Shown in pieces: positions 1 to 8,664 of a stretch of 64,000 nucleotides of DNA (position 1 is the stretch's first letter; every line of letters begins with the position of its first letter). The notes under the pieces were generated by a model. The model did not search any database, was not told where the DNA came from, and worked only from the letters and a program-made list of their open reading frames with translations. The DNA comes from Moritella sp. F3 (GTDB lineage Bacteria; Pseudomonadota; Gammaproteobacteria; Enterobacterales; Moritellaceae). The stretch covers positions 248,001-312,000 of the forward strand of contig NZ_BLRL01000004.1 of NCBI RefSeq assembly GCF_015082335.1, read 5' to 3'. The position numbers were made by a program, and so were the translations under genes.

Positions 1-51
1 ACAGAAGTAGCCTCGAAAAATTATTAAATTTATTGAATAAAAGGAAAATTT

Positions 52-1359
52 ATGTCATTTAACATCGCCTTGAGTGGGATCAACGCTGCTCAGAAAGACC
101 TTAATACAACGGCAAATAACATTGCTAACGTTAATACCACGGGTTTTAAAGAGTCGCGCGCTGAGTTTGGTGATGTGTATGCAACATCGATTTTCTCTAA
201 TGCTAAAACATCGGTTGGTAACGGTGTGGCAACTGCTCATGTTGCGCAGCAGTTTCAACAAGGTAGCTTGAATTTCACCGAGAACTCGCTGGATTTAGCG
301 ATTAACGGTAATGGTTTCTTTGTTATGTCAGACGGTCTTGAATCAATGGATCGTAACTACACGCGTGCTGGTGCATTTAAATTAGATTCAAATAGTTTTG
401 TGACTAACTCGGCGGGTAATTATCTACAAGTTTATGATGTGAATGATGATGGTTCTCCAAAAGCGGTGAGCATGGCGTCAACAAAACCGCTGCAAATACC
501 TGATACCGCAGGTGTACCAGAATCAACGAGTAACGTTGATATGACAATGAATTTACCAGCTACTTCACCAGTATTAGATCCGACGAAGTTTGATCCGGCA
601 GATAGTACGACGTTCACATCAGCGACGTCAGTATCAATTTATGATTCACTCGGTGAGTCACATACTTTGTCTACTTATTACATTAAAGATGGTACAGCGG
701 GTGCACCTGCAAACTCTTGGTTAGAGTTTAACTATGTGGATGACCAACCAATTGATATCGTGGGTGGCCAAGCTGTGGCTGCTGCGCCTGGTACACCAGC
801 TAAACCGGCTGCGTTAAGACTGACGTTTGATTCATCTGGTTTATTACAACAACAGCTGCCAGCCATTGCTGAGACTGTGCCACTCGGCGCGATTTTAACC
901 AATGGTGCGGATACCACTCAGACTGTTAAAATCAATATTAATAATCCGACTCAGTTTGCTTCTGCGTTTGAAGTAACAAAATTAGAACAAGACGGCGCGA
1001 CAGTAGGGCGTTTGACCGGTATTGATATCGGCCCTGATGGTATGGTTGCGGCGAGTTACAGTAATGGCCGTAATGATAAGTTAGGTATGATTGCCATGGC
1101 TAAGTTTGCTAACGAACAAGGTCTAAGCCAAACAGGTGATACCGGCTGGCGTGCATCGCAACTTTCAGGTAATGCGATCGCAGGTGAAGCGAACTCTGGT
1201 ACCTTTGGTAAAATTAATTCATCGGCACTCGAACAGTCAAATGTAAACTTGACCAGTGAACTGGTTGACTTAATTACGGCACAACGTAACTACCAGGCTA
1301 ACTCAAGAACCTTAGAAGTGAACTCTAAACTGCAAGATACGGTATTACAGATCCGTTAA
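52..1359 (+). CDS. flgE: Flagellar hook protein FlgE
   Basis: Builds the curved hook that joins the rod to the filament outside the cell. The 435-residue protein starts with the rod/hook D0 signature (GINAAQKDLNTTANNIANVN) and ends with the matching coiled-coil segment (LVDLITAQRNYQANSRTLEV), as in all FlgE/F/G family members. The middle (about residues 150-380) is the variable hook domain and includes a short Pro/Ala-rich stretch near residue 245. The ATG is preceded by an AAGGAAAA ribosome binding site. It is followed by an intrinsic terminator, so it is probably the end of an flgBCDE unit whose first genes lie outside the window. Confidence 0.96.
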   Translation: MSFNIALSGINAAQKDLNTTANNIANVNTTGFKESRAEFGDVYATSIFSNAKTSVGNGVATAHVAQQFQQGSLNFTENSLDLAINGNGFFVMSDGLESMDRNYTRAGAFKLDSNSFVTNSAGNYLQVYDVNDDGSPKAVSMASTKPLQIPDTAGVPESTSNVDMTMNLPATSPVLDPTKFDPADSTTFTSATSVSIYDSLGESHTLSTYYIKDGTAGAPANSWLEFNYVDDQPIDIVGGQAVAAAPGTPAKPAALRLTFDSSGLLQQQLPAIAETVPLGAILTNGADTTQTVKININNPTQFASAFEVTKLEQDGATVGRLTGIDIGPDGMVAASYSNGRNDKLGMIAMAKFANEQGLSQTGDTGWRASQLSGNAIAGEANSGTFGKINSSALEQSNVNLTSELVDLITAQRNYQANSRTLEVNSKLQDTVLQIR

Positions 1360-1387
1360 CGTAGCGGGTTGATAAGCCATTTTGATA

Positions 1388-1417
1388 AAAAGCCACCCTA
1401 TTTAGGGTGGCTTTTTC
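1388..1417 (+). terminator. Intrinsic terminator after flgE
   Basis: AAAAGCCACCC and GGGTGGCTTTTT form an 11-bp stem around a 6-nt loop (TATTTA), ending in a T run. It lies 28 bp after the flgE stop and just before a sigma-54 promoter, so it separates flgE from flgF. Confidence 0.9.
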
Positions 1418-1421
1418 ATTT

Positions 1422-1437
1422 TGGCACTTTAATTGCT
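1422..1437 (+). promoter_or_regulatory. Sigma-54 promoter for flgFGHI
   Basis: TGGCAC-N5-TTGCT matches the -24/-12 sigma-54 consensus exactly, with GG and GC at the correct spacing. It starts 5 bp after the flgE terminator and ends about 60 bp before the flgF ATG. In polar flagellar systems the enhancer protein is FlrA/FlrC-like; neither gene is in the window. Confidence 0.85.
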
Positions 1438-1498
1438 TTATCACTGGTATTAGACGGGTAATTAACGATTTCAACGAAAAGTGACAGAGGATTGACGA

Positions 1499-2242
1499 AT
1501 GGACAATATGCTTTATATCTCGATGTCGGGTGCCAAAGAAAATATGAATGCATTGGCTGTTCGTGCCAATAATATCGCCAATGTGAATACGCATGGCTTT
1601 AAATCTGATTTTGAACAAGCACGTTCAATGCAAGCTTTTGGTGAAGGCCTACCTACTCGTGTATTTGCGATCACTGAAAGCCCTGGGCAAGACTTTACCG
1701 GTGGTGCATTACAACAGACCGGCAATGCATTGGATGTTGCGATCCAAGGCGATGGTTGGTTAAGTGTCATGGATGATCAGAATAAAGAAAGCTATACCCG
1801 TAGTGGCAGTTTACACATGGGCCCTACAGGTGAGTTATTAACATCATCAGGTCGTCCTGTTATCGGTGAAAATGGTCCTATCGTTATACCGACACCCGTT
1901 GAACAAATTAAAATTCATGCTGATGGTCGTATCGAGATCCGTCCGCAAGGCGCACCAGCAAACGCATTGGAAGAAGTTGATCAATTAAAATTGGTCAACC
2001 CCGATGTTCGCAATTTAGTGAAAGGCTATGATGGTATGTTTCGACAAGCTGACGGCACGCCTGCCGCAGTTGATTTAAACGTCCAAGTGGCAGGTGGTGC
2101 ACTAGAAACCAGTAATGTAAGTGCTGTTGGTGAACTCACCGGCATGATTAATCTGCAACGTCAGTTTGAAATGCAGATCAAAATGATGAAGACAGCAGAA
2201 GAGAATGACAAAGCATCAGATTCACTATTACGGATCAGCTAA
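1499..2242 (+). CDS. flgF: Flagellar basal-body rod protein FlgF
   Basis: Proximal rod subunit of the flagellar basal body, spanning the periplasm. It is 247 residues, the usual length. The N-terminus (MSGAKENMNALAVRANNIAN) and C-terminus (ELTGMINLQRQFEMQIKMMK) carry the paired rod/hook signatures. It follows a sigma-54 site and precedes flgG by 49 bp, the conserved flgF-flgG order. The start ATG fits the family N-terminus, although its Shine-Dalgarno (GAGGATTGACGA) is modest. Confidence 0.95.
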   Translation: MDNMLYISMSGAKENMNALAVRANNIANVNTHGFKSDFEQARSMQAFGEGLPTRVFAITESPGQDFTGGALQQTGNALDVAIQGDGWLSVMDDQNKESYTRSGSLHMGPTGELLTSSGRPVIGENGPIVIPTPVEQIKIHADGRIEIRPQGAPANALEEVDQLKLVNPDVRNLVKGYDGMFRQADGTPAAVDLNVQVAGGALETSNVSAVGELTGMINLQRQFEMQIKMMKTAEENDKASDSLLRIS

Positions 2243-2291
2243 TTCTCATTGATGAGTCCACGAACAGTATAAATTAGACGAGGAAAACGTT

Positions 2292-3080
2292 ATGAATCCG
2301 GCATTATGGATAAGTAAGACAGGCTTAGAAGCACAGCAAACAAATATTTCAACCATTTCAAATAACTTGGCCAATGCCAGCACCGTTGGTTTTAAGAAAG
2401 AACGCGCAATTTTTGAAGATTTGCTCTACCAAGCGGTGAATCAACCGGGTGGTCAATCGACTCAAAACACGAAATTACCATCAGGTTTAATGGTTGGTTC
2501 GGGTGCGCGAGTTGTGGCAACGCAAAAAGATCACTCACAAGGTAACATGCTAACGACAGATAATTCGTTAGACATGATGGTGAGTGGCCGTGGTTTCTTC
2601 GAAATTGAAATGCCAGATGGTACTACGTCATATACCCGTAACGGTCAATTTACCTTAAATGATGAAGGGATTATTGTGACTCCGGGTACTGGTTATCCGT
2701 TACAACCACAGATTCAAATTCCAGCTGACGCGCAAACGGTGACAGTATCGGAAGACGGTGAGATCTCCGTCAGCCTACCTGGGCAAACGAACAATCAAAC
2801 CGTCGGCCAGATTAATATTTCTGACTTTGTTAACCCTGGTGGTTTACAGCCTATTGGACAAAATATGTATATCCAAACGGGTGCCAGTGGTGATCCGGTA
2901 CAGGGCTTACCAAGTAATGAAGGCTTGGGTAAATTAGTGCAGGGTGCGATTGAGACATCGAACGTCAACGTAACGGAAGAATTAGTGAACCTGATTGAAA
3001 GTCAGCGTGTATACGAAATGAATTCCAAAGTAATATCAGCCGTTGATGAAATGCTAAGTTACACCAATCAACAGCTTTAA
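2292..3080 (+). CDS. flgG: Flagellar basal-body rod protein FlgG
   Basis: Distal rod subunit. At 262 residues it matches the typical FlgG length. It begins MNPALWISKTGLEAQQTNIS, has the NNLANASTVGFKKERAIFED rod motif at about residues 27-46, and ends with a hydrophobic heptad region (ELVNLIESQRVYEMNSKVIS). Its ribosome binding site is GAGGAAAA, 6 nt before the ATG. It sits between flgF and flgH, probably in one transcript with flgHI. Confidence 0.96.
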   Translation: MNPALWISKTGLEAQQTNISTISNNLANASTVGFKKERAIFEDLLYQAVNQPGGQSTQNTKLPSGLMVGSGARVVATQKDHSQGNMLTTDNSLDMMVSGRGFFEIEMPDGTTSYTRNGQFTLNDEGIIVTPGTGYPLQPQIQIPADAQTVTVSEDGEISVSLPGQTNNQTVGQINISDFVNPGGLQPIGQNMYIQTGASGDPVQGLPSNEGLGKLVQGAIETSNVNVTEELVNLIESQRVYEMNSKVISAVDEMLSYTNQQL

Positions 3081-3128
3081 TTTAGCTACAATATAGTTAA
3101 CCGTTAACTCTTATGATCGAGAATTGTT

Positions 3129-3884
3129 ATGCGTAATTTTATCTTTGCTGTTTTTGTGCTTATGCAACTTGCTGGTTGTTCGTCTTTAGTTAAAGTAAAA
3201 GAAAATGTGGTCACTAAAAATCAAGATGCCACTAAAACTGAAGACGCGAAAGAACCTGCTGATGTGAATGAAACACCACAGCAAGATTCACCTGATTATG
3301 CACCGATTGTACCCGATGATAATCCTGTACAAGCAAAAGTGACGGGTTCGTTATTTAATCCGCAATACAATAATAATATTTTTTCAGACATTAAAGCACG
3401 TCGTGTCGGCGATATTATCACTGTGACATTAACAGAATCGACGAGTGCTAAAAAACAGGCCAGCTCAAATCTAGGCAAAGACAATTCATTCGAACTAGAC
3501 CCAGTCAGTTTGGGTGGCGAAGATGTAGTGATCGGTGGTTATAAAATCGAAGGTAGTCTAAACCAAACCAGTTCTTTTTCGGGTAACGGTTCGGCTGATC
3601 AAAGTAACAGCTTAGAGGGTAATATTTCAGTCACAGTTGTCCGTGTACTACCCAATAACAACCTCGTCATACGGGGTGAGAAATGGTTAATGCTCAATAA
3701 TGGTAATGAATTTATTCGCCTTACTGGTTTATTGCGTCCACAAGATGTAGACGCTGACAATAAAGTTAATTCAGCGCTGATCGCGAATGCTCGAATTCAA
3801 TATGGCGCGGTTGATGATTTAGGCGAGGCGCAAATACAAGGCTGGGCAACTAAATTCCTTAACGGCAGCACATGGCCTTTCTAA
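3129..3884 (+). CDS. flgH: Flagellar L-ring lipoprotein FlgH
   Basis: Forms the outer-membrane L ring around the rod. The N-terminus is a lipoprotein signal with lipobox LAGC (Cys17). It is followed by a longer than usual acidic, low-complexity linker (about residues 25-75, rich in Asp, Glu, Lys and Pro). The conserved ring domain contains VGDIITVTLTESTSAKKQAS and ends WATKFLNGSTWPF. Length is 251 residues, slightly long because of the linker. Signal peptidase II cleavage is predicted, not shown. Part of the flgFGHI unit. Confidence 0.95.
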   Translation: MRNFIFAVFVLMQLAGCSSLVKVKENVVTKNQDATKTEDAKEPADVNETPQQDSPDYAPIVPDDNPVQAKVTGSLFNPQYNNNIFSDIKARRVGDIITVTLTESTSAKKQASSNLGKDNSFELDPVSLGGEDVVIGGYKIEGSLNQTSSFSGNGSADQSNSLEGNISVTVVRVLPNNNLVIRGEKWLMLNNGNEFIRLTGLLRPQDVDADNKVNSALIANARIQYGAVDDLGEAQIQGWATKFLNGSTWPF

Positions 3885-3894
3885 GCTATATTTA

Positions 3895-3920
3895 ATGTAG
3901 ATGTAGATGTAGATGTAGAT
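3895..3920 (+). repeat. Hexanucleotide tandem repeat after flgH
   Basis: Four perfect copies of ATGTAG plus AT, starting 11 bp after the flgH stop. It lies in the 232-bp gap before flgI, so length changes would alter the flgH-flgI spacer but no protein. Confidence 0.9.
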
Positions 3921-4116
3921 ATCAAGCGTATATCGTAATGATGCCAGCTCTAATATATTCAGACCAGGTGTGTAAACGACATCTTGGTATGACAATTGCT
4001 TTTAGCTATATAACTGAGATTATTTAGCCGTTGTCATAATTTTGGCAGTTAAAATACAAACCAAAATAATGACAGGGCAGCAAATAATGACAATTTTTAT
4101 AGCACAGGTTATCTAG

Positions 4117-5271
4117 ATGAAACTATCAACACGGATCAAGTTAGCAACTCAAGTTAAGCTACAGCAAAATATATTGCTGGGGATGAGTATTGTCTTGTTA
4201 AGCTTTTTTGTGCTTACCATTAATTCCGCTAATGCTGCTCGCATTAAAGATATTAGTTCTGTGCAAGGCGTTCGAGATAACCAATTAATCGGTTATGGTC
4301 TGGTTGTTGGTCTACCGGGTACCGGTGAGAAAAGTAACGCCTTTTCTGAGCAAAGTTTTAAAACCATGTTGAATAACTTTGGCATCACCATGCCAGAAGG
4401 TGCGAAAGTCAAAATTAAAAACGTGGCTCCTGTTGCGGTGAGTGCGGTATTACCAGCATTTACCAAACCAGGTCAAACCATCGATGTGACTGTTGCTGCT
4501 ATTGGTGAAGCAAAGAGCTTACGTGGTGGTTTATTACTGCAAACGTTCCTGAAAGGTGCTGATGGCCAGGTGTATGCATTAGCACAAGGTAGCTTGGTTG
4601 TTGGTGGTCTTGGTGTTGAAGGCCGAGATGGTTCTCAGATAACAGTGAATACCCCGACTGTTGGCCGTATTAGTAGTGGTGCTATTGTGGAGAAAGAAGT
4701 TCCGACACCATTTGGTGATGGTGACTTTCTGACATTCAATTTACATCGTGGTGATTTTTCTAACGCCAAACGTTTATCGGATGCAATTAACAATCTTGTA
4801 GGCCCTAATACCGCTTACCCTATGGATGCAACGTCAGTGCGTGTGCTCGCACCACGTGATATTTCACAGCGTGTGGCTTACTTGGCGACATTGGAAAACC
4901 TCGAATTAAAAATGGCGGATGAATCAGCCAAAATTATTGTTAACTCTCGTACTGGTACTATTGTTATTGGTCAAAATGTCCAGCTTAAACCAGCCGCGAT
5001 AACCCATGGCGGTTTGACCGTGACCATTAATGAAACGCAAGAAGTATCACAGCCGAATGCGTTTGCTAACGGCGAAACAGTCGTGACCAATAAATCGACC
5101 ATTAATGTGACGCAAGAAGATGCGCGTATGTTTAAGTTAGATGCAGGCGCGACCCTCGATGATTTGATCCGTGCTGTAAACCAGGTCGGTATTGCGCCGG
5201 GTGACTTAATGTCCATTTTAGAAGCGCTGAAGGATGCAGGGGCGCTGGACGGGCAATTGATTATTATTTAA
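4117..5271 (+). CDS. flgI: Flagellar P-ring protein FlgI
   Basis: Periplasmic P-ring subunit that assembles round the rod in the peptidoglycan layer. The mature part begins [20 protein letters not shown], the standard FlgI start, and ends [20 protein letters not shown]. The signal peptide is long, about 40 residues, with the hydrophobic core at residues 20-36 and a cleavage site after SANA. A shorter start at Met23 is possible, but the upstream ATG gives a normal basic n-region. At 384 residues it is slightly longer than usual because of this leader. A 232-bp spacer separates it from flgH. A terminator follows the gene. Confidence 0.94.
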   Translation: MKLSTRIKLATQVKLQQNILLGMSIVLLSFFVLTINSANAARIKDISSVQGVRDNQLIGYGLVVGLPGTGEKSNAFSEQSFKTMLNNFGITMPEGAKVKIKNVAPVAVSAVLPAFTKPGQTIDVTVAAIGEAKSLRGGLLLQTFLKGADGQVYALAQGSLVVGGLGVEGRDGSQITVNTPTVGRISSGAIVEKEVPTPFGDGDFLTFNLHRGDFSNAKRLSDAINNLVGPNTAYPMDATSVRVLAPRDISQRVAYLATLENLELKMADESAKIIVNSRTGTIVIGQNVQLKPAAITHGGLTVTINETQEVSQPNAFANGETVVTNKSTINVTQEDARMFKLDAGATLDDLIRAVNQVGIAPGDLMSILEALKDAGALDGQLIII

Positions 5272-5317
5272 GGCGATAAGCTAGCTCAGTTTAAATCTGT
5301 TGTTGGATCCGTTATGT

Positions 5318-5356
5318 AAAAGCGCTATACCCCTGATGTGGTTTAGCGCTTTTTTG
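5318..5356 (+). terminator. Intrinsic terminator after flgI
   Basis: AAAAGCGCTA (5318-5327) pairs with TAGCGCTTTT (5344-5353) and is followed by further T. It closes the flgFGHI unit and suggests flgJ has its own promoter in the remaining gap. Confidence 0.85.
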
Positions 5357-5382
5357 TGCCTATTTTTTATTAATCCGTTAGT

Positions 5383-5397
5383 TGGTCTAAGAATTGC
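5383..5397 (+). promoter_or_regulatory. Possible degenerate sigma-54 site before flgJ
   Basis: TGGTCT-N5-TTGC has the invariant GG and GC at the sigma-54 spacing but only half of the -24 box. It lies after the flgI terminator and 200 bp before flgJ. The rest of the 329-bp gap (5272-5600) holds a 15-bp direct repeat and no convincing gene. Confidence 0.35.
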
Positions 5398-5528
5398 TTT
5401 GTTATCTATGACGATTAGCGTTAATCCGTTTTTTACATCTTAAGTTGTTGATTCTATTGTTTTGAATAGCGACAGATAAATGGCAGTGATATTGACTTAT
5501 ATATTTTGTAGCAGAATAACTGACTGAA

Positions 5529-5569
5529 AAATAACGATCTAAACTAATCACTTGAAATAACGATCTAAA
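5529..5569 (+). repeat. 15-bp direct repeat upstream of flgJ
   Basis: AAATAACGATCTAAA occurs at 5529-5543 and again at 5555-5569, a 26-bp period, ending 31 bp before the flgJ start. It could be a tandem regulator site. Function unknown. Confidence 0.6.
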
Positions 5570-5600
5570 TAATACAATCGAAAAAAGTAACGGGCTGGGT

Positions 5601-6605
5601 ATGGATAATTCATTTAAAACAAATGTGAACAGTAACGTCTTAGATACGCATAATCTGGATTCTTTGCGTAAGCGTGCGCAAGGCAATGATGAAGGTGCGT
5701 TAAAAGAAGTCGCGCAGCAATTTGAATCTTTGTTTACCAACATGCTGATGAAAAGTATGCGTGAAGCCAATGCCGCATTTGAAACCGACAGCCCAATGAA
5801 TAATAACTACACCCAGTTTTATCGTGACATGCAAGATAAGCAGATGGCCGCAGATATGAGCCAAACAGGTAGCCTAGGATTAGCAGACGTCATTGTTAAG
5901 CAGTTATCCAATGATGGCGGCAATTATATGCCAGCTTCGTCATTAAATGGTGATACCAACCCATTACAGAACCTGAAAGCGAATAAGGCTGATGGGACTG
6001 CAGAAAAGGCGCTACCGGAAGAGAGCAAAAGTCTAGCAATCCCCGCAGTTGATGCAGACGGCAACCCGAACGACGATACCGCACAGGCTGTAAACCCTTT
6101 AGCAGGCACAACCCCTTTAGCAGCTGCAGCGCCAAAAATGCAGTTCAATAGCCCTGAAGAATTTGTTGCTTCACTTGCCCCTTTTGCTGATGTCGTTGCC
6201 AAGCGTTTGAACGTATCTCCTGATGTGTTACTTGCGCAAGCGGCGCTAGAAACAGGCTGGGGTAAGAAAGTCTCTACAGATAACAAAGGCGATAGTTCGC
6301 ATAACCTATTCAATATTAAAGCTGATAAACGTTGGGAAGGTCCGACGGCAAGTGTGGATACGTTAGAGTTTAAAGACGGTGTGGCCAAACGTGAAAATCA
6401 TCAATTTAGAAGTTATCAAGACTTCCAATCGAGCTTTAATGATTTTGCTAACTTCTTGCAATCGGGTGACCGTTATAGTGACGCATTAAGTAATTCTGCA
6501 GACTCGGCACAGTTCTTGAATGGTTTACAACAAGCGGGTTATGCCACGGACCCTAATTATGCAGCGAAAATACAGAATGTGATGAAACATGATGCATTTA
6601 AATAA
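5601..6605 (+). CDS. flgJ: Peptidoglycan hydrolase / rod cap FlgJ
   Basis: Bifunctional rod-cap protein. The N-terminal half (about residues 25-105) is the rod-binding domain (AQQFESLFTNMLMKSMREAN), which scaffolds rod assembly. The C-terminal half (about residues 190-334) is a glucosaminidase-type hydrolase (QAALETGWGKK, HNLFNIKA) that opens the peptidoglycan. The two are joined by an Ala/Pro/Asp-rich linker at residues 110-185. Length 334 is normal for the two-domain form. It stands alone between the flgI terminator and flgKL. The ribosome binding site is weak (GGGCTGGGT). Confidence 0.94.
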   Translation: MDNSFKTNVNSNVLDTHNLDSLRKRAQGNDEGALKEVAQQFESLFTNMLMKSMREANAAFETDSPMNNNYTQFYRDMQDKQMAADMSQTGSLGLADVIVKQLSNDGGNYMPASSLNGDTNPLQNLKANKADGTAEKALPEESKSLAIPAVDADGNPNDDTAQAVNPLAGTTPLAAAAPKMQFNSPEEFVASLAPFADVVAKRLNVSPDVLLAQAALETGWGKKVSTDNKGDSSHNLFNIKADKRWEGPTASVDTLEFKDGVAKRENHQFRSYQDFQSSFNDFANFLQSGDRYSDALSNSADSAQFLNGLQQAGYATDPNYAAKIQNVMKHDAFK

Positions 6606-6679
6606 CGCTGGTTAATGTCGTGGTAGCGTAAAGCAATCTTATTTTTGAGTGATGAACTAATAGTTAGGGCTATAATCTG

Positions 6680-8659
6680 ATGGCGAATTTATTACAAATA
6701 GGTACTTCTGGTGTGCTTGGTCACCAGCAAATGCTTCAGACCACAGGTAATAACATTTCGAATGTTAATACCGATGGTTATAGCCGTCAGCGTACCCAGC
6801 ATAATTCGCAAACCGATAACATGGGGCTTGCTCGTTCAGTTACCGGCCGAGAAGTGGATAAATTTGCGCAAGCTGAATTATTAATTGATACCAGCGCTTT
6901 TGGTAACAAAGAAAAATTCCTGGCGGAAATCACCCGCACCGATCAAGTACTATCTGATAAATCGAATAACATGGCTGCAGGTGTATCACAGTTATTTGAA
7001 TCTTTTCATACCGCCAATGATGATCCTACGTCCATCTCAAATCGTCAACTTGCTGTCACCGATGCAAAAACGTTAGCGGCAAGTTTTCGTAATGTCGGTG
7101 AGCAATTAAATAACCAAGCACAAACCGCTAACAGTGAAATAGCTGAAAAACCCGCACTACTGAATTCACTGATTCAAGATGTACATGGTTTGAATAAGCA
7201 GGTAATGATCGCAGACGGTACATCTCGTGGCGCCTCTGGAACATTACTTGATCAGCGAGATGTGGCGATAGAGTCATTAGCAAAAGAGCTAGATATATCA
7301 ACGATTGTGAATGATAACAAAAGCATCTCAATTAATTTACTGAATGGCCAGCCCTTGGTCATGCAAAACAATGTCAGCCAATTTTCTACTGTGACAGGTG
7401 ATCCCGAGTCTAATAATGTAGAACTGGTATTGAATATTGATAAAAATACCATGCCTTTGCAAAACACGAATCTTGGTGGCCGAATTGGCGCTTTACTTGA
7501 ATTTCGTGATGAAACTGTTTATTCATCATTGCGAGAAATTGGCCAGTTGAGCCTGGGTATTGCAGATGCAGTAAATAGTCAAAATAAAATGGGGTTGGAC
7601 TTGAACGGTAATATGGGCAAAGACATATACACCATTCCACCAACGCAAGCTAAGCACTTTTCAGATAACTCGAACCCAGCGCATGTGATTAATTCTAAGA
7701 TGATTGCAGGTGAGGGCAGTTCGTTAACGACTAGCCAATATCAGATCTCGATGACGAGTCCGATGACCTTTGATATCTTTGAAATTAAAAACGGTGAACG
7801 TAGCACTAATCCACTCGCCGTTAATGGTGCTTATCCTGGTCCTGTTGAAGTAACAGACCATGGCTTTGAAGTTGACTTTTCTGCTGCGGCTGGTGGTTTT
7901 CAAAGCGGTGATAAATTTTTAATGAGCCCGACATTATTCAATCTTGATGACTATGACATTATCAATACGCAACCGGAAGATATTGCTTTAGCATCGATTT
8001 TACAAACTAAGACTGGCGTAACGAATACGACGATGAGTCGACTTGCGGTGACGGAAATATCGGACGCGAGCTTATCTTTTTCGAATAATGATTTAAGCCT
8101 GACGGCGCCGCAACAAATCACTGTAAACAATAGTGGTGATTTTGATATTTTCGATGGTAACGGCACATACATGGCAACGAGTTCAGGTGCGTTAAATGGC
8201 CAAAACTTATTTAGTAATGCCGTCCCACCATTAAACCCAGGTGTGGGTTATGAAATTAAAATGGATGGCAAGCCAAACCCTGGTGAAAGTTTTACTTTGG
8301 CTTATAACCGAGATTCGATAGCAGATAACAGCAACGGTTTAAGACTTGCCGGTTTAGAAAATGACGATAAGTTACGAAAGAATCATAATAATAACGGTGA
8401 AAATCAGATGACGTTTGCCGAGGGTATTGCAACCTTAATCTCTACAGTCGGTAACCAAACTCGTGCGGCACGGGTTGATTCATCTGCCAATCAAGCCAAG
8501 TTAATACAGAGCCAAAATTGGGTTGAAAGTGTTTCTGGCGTCAATTTAGATGAAGAAGCGGCAAATATGGTGCGCTATGAGCAAGCTTACAATGCTTCGG
8601 CACAAGTCGTTAATATTTCAAAAGAAATATTTGACACTATTCTGAATGCGGCGAGGTAA
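6680..8659 (+). CDS. flgK: Hook-filament junction protein FlgK
   Basis: First junction protein (HAP1) between hook and filament. It has the FlgK N-terminus (GTSGVLGHQQMLQTTGNNIS, then NVNTDGYSRQR) and C-terminus (VNLDEEAANMVRYEQAYNAS). At 659 residues it is about 100 longer than the enterobacterial protein, with the extra sequence in the middle surface domains. The Shine-Dalgarno (AGGG) is rather distant from the ATG. flgL follows after 5 bp, so the two are cotranscribed. Confidence 0.95.
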   Translation: MANLLQIGTSGVLGHQQMLQTTGNNISNVNTDGYSRQRTQHNSQTDNMGLARSVTGREVDKFAQAELLIDTSAFGNKEKFLAEITRTDQVLSDKSNNMAAGVSQLFESFHTANDDPTSISNRQLAVTDAKTLAASFRNVGEQLNNQAQTANSEIAEKPALLNSLIQDVHGLNKQVMIADGTSRGASGTLLDQRDVAIESLAKELDISTIVNDNKSISINLLNGQPLVMQNNVSQFSTVTGDPESNNVELVLNIDKNTMPLQNTNLGGRIGALLEFRDETVYSSLREIGQLSLGIADAVNSQNKMGLDLNGNMGKDIYTIPPTQAKHFSDNSNPAHVINSKMIAGEGSSLTTSQYQISMTSPMTFDIFEIKNGERSTNPLAVNGAYPGPVEVTDHGFEVDFSAAAGGFQSGDKFLMSPTLFNLDDYDIINTQPEDIALASILQTKTGVTNTTMSRLAVTEISDASLSFSNNDLSLTAPQQITVNNSGDFDIFDGNGTYMATSSGALNGQNLFSNAVPPLNPGVGYEIKMDGKPNPGESFTLAYNRDSIADNSNGLRLAGLENDDKLRKNHNNNGENQMTFAEGIATLISTVGNQTRAARVDSSANQAKLIQSQNWVESVSGVNLDEEAANMVRYEQAYNASAQVVNISKEIFDTILNAAR

Positions 8660-8664
8660 TCGAG

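Noticed and set aside
1-27. Possible last codons of flgD
   Set aside because: Frame 1 reads eight codons to TAA at 25-27, and flgD is expected here, but eight residues are not enough to recognise it.
5402-5770. 122-codon minus-strand frame over flgJ start
   Set aside because: It overlaps the intergenic repeat and the flgJ N-terminus, with no recognisable protein or ribosome binding site.
6606-6679. Sigma-54 promoter before flgKL
   Set aside because: Expected from polar flagellar systems, but no GG-N10-GC pattern with flanking consensus was found in the 74-bp gap.
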